Counted from the stretch's first letter, positions 33,862 through 43,955 are shown. The stretch: 64,000 nt of DNA from G963663775 sp963664255 (GCA_963664255.1 OY760938.1:1054001-1118000); one strand, 5' to 3'. A program made the numbers and translations. Notes: generated from the letters alone by a model not told the origin.

Positions 33862-35190
33862 ATGCAAATGAAACAGCCGCTCTATGATGCCATCATTGTC
33901 GGCACAGGTGTTTCCGGATTGTTTACGGCACTTTCTCTGCCGTCTGACTGCCGCATTTTGATGCTGACCAAGGACAAAAAAGACCGCAGCGATTCGTATT
34001 TGGCGCAGGGCGGTATCTCTGCGCTGCGGGATGCCGCAGACTATGACGCCTATTTTGCCGACACGCTGAAAGCCGGTCGATATGAAAACAATCCACAGGC
34101 TGTGGATGCCATGATTCGTGCATCCGCCGGCATTATTGACCGCCTTATGGGCTATGGCGTTGCCTTTGACCGCACACCAAGCGGCGAAATCGCCTACACC
34201 CGCGAGGGCGGTCACTCCGCCTTTCGCATTCTGCACCATCAGGATGTGACCGGGAAAGAAATCGTGTGCCGCCTGCTTGACCGCGTGCTGGAACGCCCCA
34301 ACATCGTGATTGCAGAGGACACCACCATGCTAGACCTCATTGACATTGACGGGCATTGCCGCGGCATTGTGGCGGCAGATGCACAGGGTCTGGTTTCCCT
34401 GCTCACGGCACACAACGTGGTGCTCGCCACCGGTGGCATTGGCGGTTTGTTTCAAAGCTCCACCAATTATCCGCACATCACCGGCGACAGCTTCGCCCTT
34501 GCTCTGCGGCACAAGATTGCGCTGGAAAACCTGCATTATATCCAAATCCATCCCACGGTGCTGTATTCCCAAAAAGCCGGACGGCGATTTTTGATTTCCG
34601 AATCCGTACGGGGTGAGGGTGCTGTCTTGCTTAACGAACAGCATGAGCGCTTTGTGGATGAGCTTCTGCCGCGCGATGTGGTGACCGCGGCAATTTACGA
34701 GGAAATGCGCAAATGCAACACCGACCACGTGTATTTGAGCTTTCACGGCATCTGTCGTGCGGAAATTCTGAATCATTTCCCCAATATTTATGCCCGCTGT
34801 CTGGAGGAAGGCTATGACCCGACCTGTGATTTGGTACCCGTCACCCCTGCCCAGCATTATTTGATGGGCGGCATCCAAACCGATACCCATGGCAGAACCA
34901 GTTTGCCGCATCTTTATGCCGTCGGCGAAACCGCCTGCAATGGCGTGCATGGTGCCAATCGTCTGGCGAGCAATTCCCTTCTGGAAAGTCTGGTTTTTGC
35001 GGAATATGCCGCTTCTGCCATCATACAAACACCGTTTTCTATGGAAACCGCCCCTGTTGCGGTCGATTTGACCCCCTATGCCAATCTTACAGCGTGGCAT
35101 ACCCAAAACCGCAGACTGCTGCTGCAGGAGATTAAACGAAAGGATGAACTGTTTTATGCGAAATGGTGCCATGCTGCCGGTCAGCATTGA
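33862..35190 (+). CDS. nadB: L-aspartate oxidase
   Basis: The 442-residue FAD enzyme oxidises L-aspartate to iminoaspartate, probably with fumarate as acceptor in an anaerobe. It has the FAD motif DAIIVGTGVSGLFTAL, DSYLAQGGIS, the fumarate-reductase-like HPTVLYS and HYLMGGIQTDTHGRTSLPHL, and ETACNGVHGANRLASNSLLE. It is about 100 residues shorter than the E. coli enzyme at the C-terminus, as in other clostridia. Starts at 33862 or 33868 are both possible. It lies eight bases after nadA. Confidence 0.95.
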   Translation: MQMKQPLYDAIIVGTGVSGLFTALSLPSDCRILMLTKDKKDRSDSYLAQGGISALRDAADYDAYFADTLKAGRYENNPQAVDAMIRASAGIIDRLMGYGVAFDRTPSGEIAYTREGGHSAFRILHHQDVTGKEIVCRLLDRVLERPNIVIAEDTTMLDLIDIDGHCRGIVAADAQGLVSLLTAHNVVLATGGIGGLFQSSTNYPHITGDSFALALRHKIALENLHYIQIHPTVLYSQKAGRRFLISESVRGEGAVLLNEQHERFVDELLPRDVVTAAIYEEMRKCNTDHVYLSFHGICRAEILNHFPNIYARCLEEGYDPTCDLVPVTPAQHYLMGGIQTDTHGRTSLPHLYAVGETACNGVHGANRLASNSLLESLVFAEYAASAIIQTPFSMETAPVAVDLTPYANLTAWHTQNRRLLLQEIKRKDELFYAKWCHAAGQH

Positions 35191-36010
35191 CCGCTATCTG
35201 CAAAGTGCCTTGCAGGAGGACATCACCAGCGAGGACGTGACAACCAACGCCGTCATGCCGCAGGCCACGCGCGGACGCGTCGACCTGCTGTGCAAGCAGG
35301 ATGGGATGCTGTGCGGTTTACCCGTATTTCACCGCGTGTTTCAGTTGCTAGACCCTGCAACTACCTTTGAAACCGGCTATCAAGATGGCGATGCTGTGAC
35401 AAACGGCACAAAAATCGGCACGATAACAGGCGATATTCGCGTGCTGTTGTCGGGCGAGCGCGTCGCACTCAATTATTTGCAGCGCATGAGTGGCATTGCC
35501 ACGCACACCCACACCTATGCCGCGGTGCTTGCCCCCTATCCCACCAAGCTGCTTGATACCCGCAAAACCACCCCGAATATGCGTCCCTTTGAAAAATATG
35601 CAGTTGCCATTGGCGGCGGCACTAACCACCGCTATAACCTGTCCGACGGGGTTCTGCTCAAGGATAATCACATCGATGCCGCGGGCAGTGTGACGCGTGC
35701 CATTGCACTGGCGAAAGCCTATGCGCCCTTTGTCCGCAAAATTGAGGTAGAGGTGGAAACTCTTGCCATGGTGCAGGAAGCAGTTGCCGCAGGCGCGGAC
35801 ATTATCATGCTCGACAACATGGACACCGCAACCATGCGCGAAGCCCTGCTGCTGATTGGCGGACGAGCACAGACCGAGGTTTCGGGCAATGTCACACTGG
35901 AACGTCTGCGCGAAATCGGTGAACTAGGTGTGGATTTCGTTTCCTGCGGTGCACTGACCTATGGCGCACCTGTCATGGACTTTTCCCTAAAGCATTTACA
36001 GGTGCTTTGA
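35156..36010 (+). CDS. nadC: Quinolinate phosphoribosyltransferase (decarboxylating)
   Basis: The 284-residue enzyme converts quinolinate and PRPP to nicotinate mononucleotide. Seen are LNYLQRMSGIATHT, LDTRKTTPNMRPFEKYAVAIGGG, NHRYNLSDGVLLKDNH, EVEVETL, IIMLDNM and VSCGALTYGAP. The ATG at 35156 follows AAAGGA by 11 bases and lies inside the end of nadB (35 bases of overlap); an ATG at 35171 is an alternative. It closes the nad operon before a bidirectional terminator. Confidence 0.95.
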   Translation: MRNGAMLPVSIDRYLQSALQEDITSEDVTTNAVMPQATRGRVDLLCKQDGMLCGLPVFHRVFQLLDPATTFETGYQDGDAVTNGTKIGTITGDIRVLLSGERVALNYLQRMSGIATHTHTYAAVLAPYPTKLLDTRKTTPNMRPFEKYAVAIGGGTNHRYNLSDGVLLKDNHIDAAGSVTRAIALAKAYAPFVRKIEVEVETLAMVQEAVAAGADIIMLDNMDTATMREALLLIGGRAQTEVSGNVTLERLREIGELGVDFVSCGALTYGAPVMDFSLKHLQVL

Positions 36011-36018
36011 GCACGCAA

Positions 36019-36060
36019 AAAAGCCACACACTATACAGCTGTATAGCGTGTGGCTTTTTG
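36019..36060. terminator. Bidirectional terminator between nadC and the sensor kinase gene
   Basis: AAGCCACAC (36021-36029) pairs with GTGTGGCTT (36048-36056), extended by CTATACAG/CTGTATAG, with A and T tracts outside. It serves the nad operon and the convergent two-component operon. Confidence 0.9.
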
Positions 36061-36066
36061 TCGATA

Positions 36067-37632
36067 TTACGTTTCATCTTGAGAAGCCTTCGGCGGCAGG
36101 CAAAACCAAAATCGTACGCCGTTTTCGATATTTTCCGCGCCGCAAGTGCCATGGTGTGCCTCTGCAATGGCGCGGACAATGGACAAGCCAATGCCTGTGC
36201 CACCGGATTCGCGCGAACGCGCTTTGTCTGTGCGATAAAATTTTTCAAAAATCAGCATCAGCTCTTCCGGCGCAATCGCTTCGCCCTCGTTATCCACACA
36301 AAGACACATCGCCCCATCGGCTTGCTCCCGTGTAAACAGGTTGATTTTTCCGCCAAACGGCGTATACCGAATGGCATTGGACAAATAATTCGTAACCACC
36401 TGCTCCATCATCTCATAATCCGCATAAAAAACGCCACTGCACTGCTCACAGGAAATGGTTTGCTGCCGTTCCTCCTGCAGGACGGACAATTTCTGCACCA
36501 CCATCATGCACAGCCCATGCAGCTCCACTTCGGTCGGCTCGGGCAAATCGTTGCCCAGCTCCAGCTTGGACAGCCCCAGCAGCTGCATCACCAAATGATT
36601 CATGCGGTGCGCTTCGTCCACAATGATGCTGCAATAATAGTCCCTGTCGTCTTGGTTATCCATCACGCCCACCCGCAACCCTTCGGCATAGCCTTGAATC
36701 AAGGCAATCGGTGTTTTGAGTTCGTGCGACACATTGACGATAAATTCACGCCGCATACTGTCGATGCGCTCTTTTTCTTCAATTTCGTGCGCCAATTCTT
36801 CATTGGTCTGCTGCAATTCTGAAATAGCCGTTGCCAAATGCTCGCTCAAGCGGTTGATGCTCTGCCCCAAGCGTCCAATCTCATCATTGGCACCGCCCGT
36901 ATAGTTTTTTTTGAAATTCAAATCCGCCATGGCAGTTGCCACTTCCTCAATTTCGATGAGCGGTTTCACGAAATGCCGGGACAGAAGGTATGCCATGCCC
37001 ATGCAAAGCAGCAGCGTTGCCAACCCTGCAATCAACAAAAAGGTGCTGTTAAACGAGGTGTTTTGCTCCATATATGCCATCGGCAGCCGCATAATCAGCA
37101 GTTCACCTGTCGCTTCCAGCTTTGCCACCAGACACAAAAATTCCTCCATCGGCTCATTCATATGCGCGTCATCTGGTGCCAAATCGAATTCATCCAGCAA
37201 ATTGAGTCGGCTGAGCAGCACGGTATAGCCTTTGAGCTGCAGCTCGTCCTCGTCCACATTTGCCAAAACTGCGTTGGCAATCATCAAATCCTTTTCGTCC
37301 GGCTCTATCATTTTCTGTTTCCAACCATCGTCATTGACATCCTCTCGATGCTCTCGATAGAATGAATCATAGGTCATCTGCCCTGCCGTATCAATGATGG
37401 ACAGCCGCACAGCAGTACGGTTTTCCATCTGCTCCAAGGTGCTGGTAATGTCCGCAATGCTCCCTGCATATTGGCTGTTGATTTCTTGATACAGACCCAC
37501 AAGTGCATGACGGCGCTCATACAAATAATATTCCTTGTAGCAAAACAGATTGAGAATCATCATGATGCCCACGAAAGCCACTGCAATGCCGCAAATGGCA
37601 GCAAACAGCTTGTGTTTGATGGATATTTTCAT
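36067..37632 (-). CDS. Membrane sensor histidine kinase
   Basis: The 521-residue kinase has two membrane helices (about residues 8-30 and 195-217) around an extracytoplasmic sensor region of 160 residues, then HAMP, a HisKA domain with the phospho-acceptor His in VSHELKTPIAL (about residue 303), and a HATPase domain with NYLSNAIRYTP, CVDNEG and GGTGIGLSIV. It resembles PhoR/ResE-type kinases. Its start overlaps the stop of the response regulator (ATGA), so both are one operon. The signal is unknown. Confidence 0.93.
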   Translation of the reverse strand: MKISIKHKLFAAICGIAVAFVGIMMILNLFCYKEYYLYERRHALVGLYQEINSQYAGSIADITSTLEQMENRTAVRLSIIDTAGQMTYDSFYREHREDVNDDGWKQKMIEPDEKDLMIANAVLANVDEDELQLKGYTVLLSRLNLLDEFDLAPDDAHMNEPMEEFLCLVAKLEATGELLIMRLPMAYMEQNTSFNSTFLLIAGLATLLLCMGMAYLLSRHFVKPLIEIEEVATAMADLNFKKNYTGGANDEIGRLGQSINRLSEHLATAISELQQTNEELAHEIEEKERIDSMRREFIVNVSHELKTPIALIQGYAEGLRVGVMDNQDDRDYYCSIIVDEAHRMNHLVMQLLGLSKLELGNDLPEPTEVELHGLCMMVVQKLSVLQEERQQTISCEQCSGVFYADYEMMEQVVTNYLSNAIRYTPFGGKINLFTREQADGAMCLCVDNEGEAIAPEELMLIFEKFYRTDKARSRESGGTGIGLSIVRAIAEAHHGTCGAENIENGVRFWFCLPPKASQDET

Positions 37633-38312
37633 TCTTTTGCCTCAAAACGATAGCCATAGCCGCGCACGGTTTCCACCATCGCGCCGCATTCGCCCAGCTT
37701 GGCGCGCAGCTTTTTCACATGGGTATCCACCGTACGCAAATCACCGAAATAGTCATAGCCCCACACCGAGTTGAGGATGCTTTCGCGCGAGAGGGCAATG
37801 CTTTTGTTGTTCTTGAAATACACCAGCAGCTCATATTCCTTCGGTGTCAGCTCACAGGGCACATTTTCAATGCGCACTTCGCGCCGCATTTCATCGATGA
37901 CCAGCGGTCCAAAGCTGGAAACCACGCGCTCCTCGCGCCCATAGCGTCCGAGCAAGGCTTTGACGCGTGCGGCAAGCACTAAGGGCGAAAACGGCTTGGT
38001 AATATAATCATCCGCGCCGCGCGTCAGCCCAAACACCTCATCGGTTTCCTCCGCGCGTGCGGTCAGCATCATCACCGGCAGACGCTTCTCGCCTTCGGTT
38101 TCCCGAATATATTGCAGCACGGAAAAACCGTCTGCTCCTGGCATCATCACGTCTAAAATCACCAAATCAAACTGTGCGCGCTTTTGGTCGAGCAATTCCA
38201 TTGCCTGTGTGCCATCTGCCGCCTCCACGATGATATTACCATCCCGACGCAAAAAATCTGAAACCAAACGGCGAATACGCGCCTCATCATCTGCTAATAG
38301 AATCGTTCCCAT
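37629..38312 (-). CDS. OmpR/PhoB-family response regulator
   Basis: The 227-residue regulator has a receiver domain (ADDEARIRRLV, phospho-Asp in LVILDVMMPGADGF near residue 54, switch Thr in MLTARAE, Lys in TKPFSPL) and a winged-helix DNA-binding domain (ELTPKEYELLVYF, RTVDTHVKKLRAKLGE, VRGYGYRFE). It is the partner of the kinase encoded immediately downstream. No likely target gene is evident in the window. Confidence 0.95.
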   Translation of the reverse strand: MGTILLADDEARIRRLVSDFLRRDGNIIVEAADGTQAMELLDQKRAQFDLVILDVMMPGADGFSVLQYIRETEGEKRLPVMMLTARAEETDEVFGLTRGADDYITKPFSPLVLAARVKALLGRYGREERVVSSFGPLVIDEMRREVRIENVPCELTPKEYELLVYFKNNKSIALSRESILNSVWGYDYFGDLRTVDTHVKKLRAKLGECGAMVETVRGYGYRFEAKE

Positions 38313-38502
38313 GCTGCTATACTCCTTTATCCCCAGTCAATCCAGAGGGTTGTCCGGCACAGGCTGCGCCGCCTCCCAAGCTGTCTTTTAGTATATCTTT
38401 ATTTCTTGTTATTTGTGTGTTTTTCTGTTGAAAGTGCTGTGTAGCACGCTTTATCCTCTCTATTATACCGCAGGTACTCTGCCGCTTCAAGCGCACAGTG
38501 GC

Positions 38503-39558
38503 TCATTCAATTCGATATAAAAATCGTGCCGCTTCGGTCTGCACATAAAAGCAGTTATCCCGCACATTCTGCATATGGTCAGTGGGCAGCAAGTAAAACA
38601 CCGGGCGTTCCATTTCGCGGGAGATTTTAATCAAATCTGCCATATCCGAAACCTCATAGCGGGTGTAAAACTCCTGCAAATCCGAAGCATCCCGCAGCGC
38701 AACGATACGATGCCGATATTGACGCAAAATCAGCCGAACGCGCCGATTTAATCGGTCATTTCTGGTATATGTTCGGGTGCCGCACTGCAAAAACACCAAA
38801 AATCCAACCCCGATGCAAAGCACACATCCACAGCCACACAGCAGCGGCTTGGAAAGCGGCGCACGCTGGGTAACCACCGTTTCCAACTGGGCAGTTTCTG
38901 CCGCGGGCACGTCCGTTTCCATGGTATACGTCGGCTGCAGCAGTGGCATGGATGCCTGTATCACCATCGGCTTTTTTAGCACACCATAGGCGGTGTCGGC
39001 GGTTAATGTGCCGCGCAGAACAACCCGCAAAAAAATGTGCTGCGGCGTGACGCCTGTTTCTGCAATGGCTTGTCTAGCGAATGCTTCATAGGGGGCAATA
39101 GAAACGGACAGTGTTTCGGACAGCGACAGCACCTGTGCATAGTTTTCTATTTTTTGGGACTCCCGCAGCGGAACGCTGTGCCGCCACAACACGCCCGCTT
39201 CCATTTCACCGACCACCTCACTGTCCACCGTGTATTCCATGGACAGCAATGCCTTTTCCTCGCCTTCAAAGGCGGCAGAAACGTGCAGCAGCAGGGTGTC
39301 TGCCAGTGTCTGCGGACACAAAAAATCGCCCTCCAGTGTGGATTCCGCATAGATATGGTTGGGTTTTAGTCGCATTTCACTGCGCAATGTGGGCTGATAT
39401 GTATAATGATATACCGGTGTCTGTTGGGTGACCATCTGCCGAAAGAAAATCCCCCGCAGCATCAATACAGCAGTCACCCCCAGCACCGCAAGTCCAAGCC
39501 CGAACAACAGGCACTTGATGCCGCGGTGCAATGCCACGCGATAGTCGGGATATTGCAT
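38503..39558 (-). CDS. DUF5305-like membrane protein
   Basis: The 351-residue protein has one N-terminal membrane helix (about residues 17-40), a 180-residue extracytoplasmic beta-rich region, and a second helix near 250-272, then a basic cytoplasmic tail. This layout, with YHYTYQPTLR early and tyrosine-rich TYTMETDVP before the second helix, resembles the DUF5305 family found with signal peptidases and surface proteins. The ATG at 39558 has GGAGG six bases upstream; an ATG four codons earlier overlaps that site. Function is unknown. Confidence 0.7.
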   Translation of the reverse strand: MQYPDYRVALHRGIKCLLFGLGLAVLGVTAVLMLRGIFFRQMVTQQTPVYHYTYQPTLRSEMRLKPNHIYAESTLEGDFLCPQTLADTLLLHVSAAFEGEEKALLSMEYTVDSEVVGEMEAGVLWRHSVPLRESQKIENYAQVLSLSETLSVSIAPYEAFARQAIAETGVTPQHIFLRVVLRGTLTADTAYGVLKKPMVIQASMPLLQPTYTMETDVPAAETAQLETVVTQRAPLSKPLLCGCGCVLCIGVGFLVFLQCGTRTYTRNDRLNRRVRLILRQYRHRIVALRDASDLQEFYTRYEVSDMADLIKISREMERPVFYLLPTDHMQNVRDNCFYVQTEAARFLYRIE

Positions 39559-39704
39559 AGATTCCTCCATTTCTCGTCTGTTTGCATACTTTTTCCATCA
39601 GTATAGCGCAAATCTCTGAGAATTTCTGCCGAAGAACCGCAAATGCCACCATTCTTTTGGCGGCAAAGCCACTCTTTCACCTTTATCGTTTTTTGCGAAA
39701 ACAG

Positions 39705-39752
39705 TTGACATCACAACTAAATCGCTGTAAGATAGTTGTCGAAACAACTATC
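39705..39752 (+). promoter_or_regulatory. MarR promoter with overlapping operator
   Basis: TTGACA (39705-39710), 17 bases and TAAGAT (39728-39733) form the promoter. GATAGTTG (39731-39738) and CAACTATC (39745-39752) make a perfect 8-bp inverted repeat over the -10 and the start. This is a classic autoregulation site for the MarR protein encoded next. Confidence 0.75.
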
Positions 39753-39768
39753 TCCAAGGAGGTGTACT

Positions 39769-40221
39769 ATGGAAAAAAGTGTGGGGCGGTTAGTGTCCAT
39801 TCTGTATCGAAAAAATCAAGTATATTTGAATATTGCGCTCAAACCCCTGCAAATTACGGCATCAGAGCTTCCATTTTTGCTGTATCTTTTTCGGAATGCC
39901 AACACTGGCATCTCACAAGAGGCGTTGTCCGCCTATCTTCTCATCGACAAAGCGGCGACCGCGCGCGCTGTGCAGTCGCTTCTGCAAAAAGGCTTTATCC
40001 GAAAAGAAAAAGATGAAACCGACCGCAGAGCCAACAAAATTTACGTGACCGATTTGGGTGAACAACGAAGCCGTCTGGTGAAGGCGCGACTGGAGCAATG
40101 GACCCACTTTTTAACAGAAGGACTGGATACTGCCGCCGTTGACACCATGTTTTACGTGCTGGAAGAAATGGCAAAAAAGTTAGAAAAGGTAGATTTGCAG
40201 GACATTTGGAGGGATGCATAA
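39769..40221 (+). CDS. MarR-family transcriptional regulator
   Basis: The 150-residue winged-helix regulator shows the MarR layout: N-terminal dimer helix, recognition region TASELPFLLYLFRNANTGISQ, LLIDKAATARAVQSLLQKGFI and wing RKEKDETDRRANKIYVTDLG. The ATG follows AAGGAGG by six bases. Its stop overlaps the ATG of the MATE pump by one base, so it very likely represses a two-gene regulator-pump operon through the operator at 39731-39752, released by a drug or metabolite. Confidence 0.93.
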   Translation: MEKSVGRLVSILYRKNQVYLNIALKPLQITASELPFLLYLFRNANTGISQEALSAYLLIDKAATARAVQSLLQKGFIRKEKDETDRRANKIYVTDLGEQRSRLVKARLEQWTHFLTEGLDTAAVDTMFYVLEEMAKKLEKVDLQDIWRDA

Positions 40222-41588
40222 TGGACGAACCCAATATTTTAGGAACGGAGAAGGTATCACGCCTTTTGGTGAAATTTTCTGTTCCTGCCATCATCGGTAT
40301 GGTCGTGAACGCACTATACAACATTGTAGACCGTATTTTCATCGGAAATGCGTCGGATTTGGGGTCAAATGGACTGGCAGGCATCACGATTGGATTTCCC
40401 ATCATGGTGATTTTGCTTTCCATCGGCATTTTATTTGGGGTGGGCGGCGCAACGCTGTTTTCCATCAAATTGGGTGCTAAGGAATGGGACGAGGCGGATG
40501 TTGCGCTGGGCAATGCGTTCACGCTGCTGCTCATCAGCGGGGTGCTGTTTTTGATACTCGGTCAGATTTTTCTTGCTCCTCTGCTGCAGCTGTTTGGTGC
40601 CAGCGAAACCGTTTTGCCCTACTCCATTTCTTATATGCGCGTCATCTTTTTCGGTGCCGTTTTTCAGGTGGTCAGCATGGGCATGAACAGCTTTTTACGG
40701 GCAGATGGACAACCCAAGCTTGCCATGATTACCATGTTTGTGGGCGCAGGAACCAACATTCTATTGGACCCATTGTTTATTTTTGTCTTTAAAATGGGGA
40801 TGGCTGGTGCCGCTCTTGCCACTATTTTATCCCAATGCGTGTCTACGATTTGGATTTTGCTCTATTTTTTATCGGGTCGCAGTGCGCATCGGCTTCGACT
40901 GCGCCATATGAAGCTGCAAATGGGCGTGGTGCGGCGCATCACAGGGCTTGGACTGCCGGGATTTTTGATGCAGGTTTCCAACAGCCTGCTGAATATCATC
41001 TTAAACCGCAGTTTGTTCGCATATGGCGGTGATATTGCAATTTCCGGCATGGGTATCATCAACAGCGTGCAGACGATTTTGCTCATGCCCATCGTGGGAC
41101 TGATGCAAGGTGTGCAGCCCATTGTCAGCTTCAACTTCGGTGCCAAGCAATATCAGCGCATCAAGGATGTGGAAAAGCTCGCCATCCTTTCTGCAACCGT
41201 TATTGTAGTCATCGGTTGGATTCTCACGCGTGCGTTTCCCACGCAAATCGTCACCTTGTTCAATCAAGAACCGGATTTGGTGCGTTTCGGCAGCACTGCC
41301 CTGCAAGCATGGTTTTTATGTATGCCCTTCATCGGTTTCCAAGCCTTGGGCGCAAACTATTTTCAAGCGGTTGGAAAAACGACCTCTGCTATGATATTGA
41401 CGCTGTCACGCCAAGTGCTGTTCTTAATTCCTGCGATTTTAATCTTTGCAAGGCTTTGGGGTCTGACCGGCATCTTATATGCCGCGCCATTTGCCGATGG
41501 CCTTTCGTCTGCCATCACCGGCATTGGTTTCTATTTCGGGATGCGTTCACTGACGGAACACACGAAATCTGAGGAGCTCTGCGCATGA
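40221..41588 (+). CDS. MATE-family efflux transporter
   Basis: The 455-residue protein has twelve hydrophobic helices and the two-fold MATE repeat (PAIIGMVVNALYNIVDRIFIG near the start; GLPGFLMQVSNSLLNIILN at the second half). It exports organic cations or drugs in exchange for Na+ or H+. GGAGG precedes the ATG at 40221. It is translationally coupled to the MarR gene, pointing to inducible efflux. Confidence 0.93.
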   Translation: MDEPNILGTEKVSRLLVKFSVPAIIGMVVNALYNIVDRIFIGNASDLGSNGLAGITIGFPIMVILLSIGILFGVGGATLFSIKLGAKEWDEADVALGNAFTLLLISGVLFLILGQIFLAPLLQLFGASETVLPYSISYMRVIFFGAVFQVVSMGMNSFLRADGQPKLAMITMFVGAGTNILLDPLFIFVFKMGMAGAALATILSQCVSTIWILLYFLSGRSAHRLRLRHMKLQMGVVRRITGLGLPGFLMQVSNSLLNIILNRSLFAYGGDIAISGMGIINSVQTILLMPIVGLMQGVQPIVSFNFGAKQYQRIKDVEKLAILSATVIVVIGWILTRAFPTQIVTLFNQEPDLVRFGSTALQAWFLCMPFIGFQALGANYFQAVGKTTSAMILTLSRQVLFLIPAILIFARLWGLTGILYAAPFADGLSSAITGIGFYFGMRSLTEHTKSEELCA

Positions 41589-41602
41589 TGTTGTAAGCAC
41601 CG

Positions 41603-41652
41603 AAAATGCCCTTATGCGGTCGAACACTCGACGTGCATAAGGGCATTTTTTG
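41603..41652. terminator. Bidirectional terminator after the MATE gene
   Basis: AAAATGCCCTTATGC (41603-41617) pairs with GCATAAGGGCATTTT (41634-41648), followed by more T. It also serves the convergent chemoreceptor gene. Confidence 0.88.
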
Positions 41653-41670
41653 ATTGATAACCGTTTTGCC

Positions 41671-43443
41671 TTAATACTTATTTTCGCCGACGGCGTGGTC
41701 ATATGCCTGCTCTGGCATATATTCCACCTGCGTCACATCGTCCATCATGTCGAAGCTTTTCTCGGTGCTGCGCAGACGGAATTTTCCAATCAAATCCTTG
41801 AGCATCCGCGCCTGTCCGGACAGCTCTTCGCTTGCCGCCGCGCTTTCCTCTGCGGTTGCGCTGTTGTTTTGCACCACCGCTGCAATCTGGTCCACACCCA
41901 CATTGACCTGCTCAATCGCCTGTGCCTGATAGTCCGAAGCACGTGTGATTTCATCAATCAAGGTCACAGCTGCCTGCGTTGCTTCTGCGCTTTCATCCAA
42001 AGAACGCGCGGTTTGGCTGGCGATGGAAGACCCATTTTCCACTGCAACCAAGGTTTCTTCAATGAGTGCTGTGGTGCTTTGCGCTGCCTGCGCAGATTTG
42101 CTTGCCAGATTGCGCACTTCGTCTGCCACCACTGCAAAGCCCTTGCCCGCCTCGCCGGCTCTTGCCGCTTCGACTGCCGCATTCAGTGCCAAAATGTTGG
42201 TTTGGAATGCAATATCTTCAATAACCTTGATGATTTTGGAGATTTCGGAGGATTTTGTATTGATTTGATTCATTGCGCCAACCATGTGCTTCATCTGCTC
42301 GTTGCTGCTTGTCAGTTCACTGCCAGCAAGCTCTGCGCGCTCGTTGGCTTTGCGCGCGCTTTGTGCATTTTGCTTGACCTGCGATGCAATTTCAGAAATC
42401 GAAGCCGACAGCTCTTCCACCGAGCTTGCCTGTTCGGTGGCGCCTTGGCTGAGTGCTTGTGCGCTGTTTGACACCTGGTCTGCGCCCAGTGCCACTTGAT
42501 TGGATGCTTTGTTAATTTGCTCCAGCGTTGCAGACAACCGCTCGGTAATATGATGCAAAGAGTCTGCGATAGGCGAGAAATTGCCGATATATAAATCGCT
42601 GGCTGCAAAATCAATTTTAAAATTGCCGTTGCCAATCTCACGCAGACTATAATCAATGTCTTTAATGATGTCCACAACACGGACAACCAAGGACTTCATG
42701 GATTCTGCCAGCTCTCCAAATTCATCCCGACTGGTATAGGTGATGGTCACACTCAAATCGCCCTCCGAGAGTGCCTTTGCCGCAGTGCCGATTTCGCCAA
42801 CAGGCTTCAAAATCGCCCGACGCAATGCCTGCATGGTCAGCAGCGTTAACAATACCGCAAGGAGGATTGCAACACCCAACAGCACCGTTCCAATGGACAA
42901 TGTACGATGTGCCGCTACGCTTTGCGCATCTGCCCATTCACGCTGCGACTGCGTGATGCCAACGATAATAGCGCCCGCTTCATCGAATTTCGGCTCATAT
43001 TCGGAGCGGAATTTTGCATAAGCGGCATCTGCATCCCCCTGCTGCACCAGCGCGGTGATTTCCTCACGTAGCACCTTCGTTTCCACAAGCTTCGCAGAGA
43101 GTTCCTCTATCGTTGCGCTGTCAACACGTGCATTTGCCTTATACTTCTCCAAAATAGCCAACATATTTTCGCATTCCTGCGCCGCCTGTTCTATCGAATC
43201 ACTGTTAAAATTGCTCTTTTCATCCATAATGCCCTTCAATACATACCGCTCAATGGACAACATCGTGCGGCGAATTTCCCACACACTGTCTGTATTGGGG
43301 ACGGTTTTATTCGCATACTGGTCAATTTGATTTGCCATGGCAACCATATTCACAACAGAAATGATGGCACTGCCCAGTAATACCAGCAGAACAATCCCAA
43401 AACTCACTACCAATTTGGCGCTCAACTTCAAGTTTTTCATCAT
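41671..43443 (-). CDS. Transmembrane methyl-accepting chemotaxis protein
   Basis: The 590-residue receptor has membrane helices at about 10-32 and 185-208 around a four-helix-bundle ligand domain of about 150 residues, then HAMP and a long cytoplasmic signalling hairpin with the conserved tip FQTNILALNAAVEAARAGEA followed by GKGFAVVADEVRNLA. It signals to CheA/CheW, which are not in this window. ATG 43443 is placed eight bases after GGAGG; an ATG two codons earlier is too close to that site. Confidence 0.94.
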   Translation of the reverse strand: MMKNLKLSAKLVVSFGIVLLVLLGSAIISVVNMVAMANQIDQYANKTVPNTDSVWEIRRTMLSIERYVLKGIMDEKSNFNSDSIEQAAQECENMLAILEKYKANARVDSATIEELSAKLVETKVLREEITALVQQGDADAAYAKFRSEYEPKFDEAGAIIVGITQSQREWADAQSVAAHRTLSIGTVLLGVAILLAVLLTLLTMQALRRAILKPVGEIGTAAKALSEGDLSVTITYTSRDEFGELAESMKSLVVRVVDIIKDIDYSLREIGNGNFKIDFAASDLYIGNFSPIADSLHHITERLSATLEQINKASNQVALGADQVSNSAQALSQGATEQASSVEELSASISEIASQVKQNAQSARKANERAELAGSELTSSNEQMKHMVGAMNQINTKSSEISKIIKVIEDIAFQTNILALNAAVEAARAGEAGKGFAVVADEVRNLASKSAQAAQSTTALIEETLVAVENGSSIASQTARSLDESAEATQAAVTLIDEITRASDYQAQAIEQVNVGVDQIAAVVQNNSATAEESAAASEELSGQARMLKDLIGKFRLRSTEKSFDMMDDVTQVEYMPEQAYDHAVGENKY

Positions 43444-43955
43444 AACCATTCCCTCCTACTTCTAGTTCGTGTTGACGTCTATCTATTCTCTCATTTTATT
43501 GCAATCTGGCTTCACAATGAAAATGGTGGAATCTTGTTTACACTCTGGTGCGCACGCCCTTGCCACTGCCCATGCTACGCAGGACAGCACAAAGATATGC
43601 GCGTGAATCGGTTTGACAACTTTATGCAGGGACTGCTATGTGATTGTGTATGGCTGTGTGTGGTTGTGTGTGATTGTATTGCTCTTATTTTATCAAGAAC
43701 CACGCCCTTTTTCAACAAATTTTTTCCATGTATTTCGACTTTTCAACTTCCCACAAATTTGCTGTGTGTAAACCAACAAGATGCACTTGTCTTGACACCC
43801 GAAACAAAGCACTTTGAACAAAACAAATTAAATTTTTCTACAAATTTTATATAAATCTTGCTGTTTAGTTTCACAAGAAGGTAAACCTGCACAGAACAAA
43901 GTGCTCTTTTTTACTGTTTTAAAGCAGATTGACGAATATATATCGAAGTCTTATT
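43444..43955. other. Long gene-free stretch with a TGTG-rich tract
   Basis: No gene was found. Bases 43636-43680 are an imperfect TGTG/TGATTG repeat on the plus strand. The rest is AT-rich and may hold the promoter of the chemoreceptor gene. Confidence 0.4.

Noticed and set aside
43636..43680. TGTG-rich tract as a CRISPR or functional repeat array.
   Set aside because: The units are short, irregular and without spacers; simple-sequence drift is sufficient.
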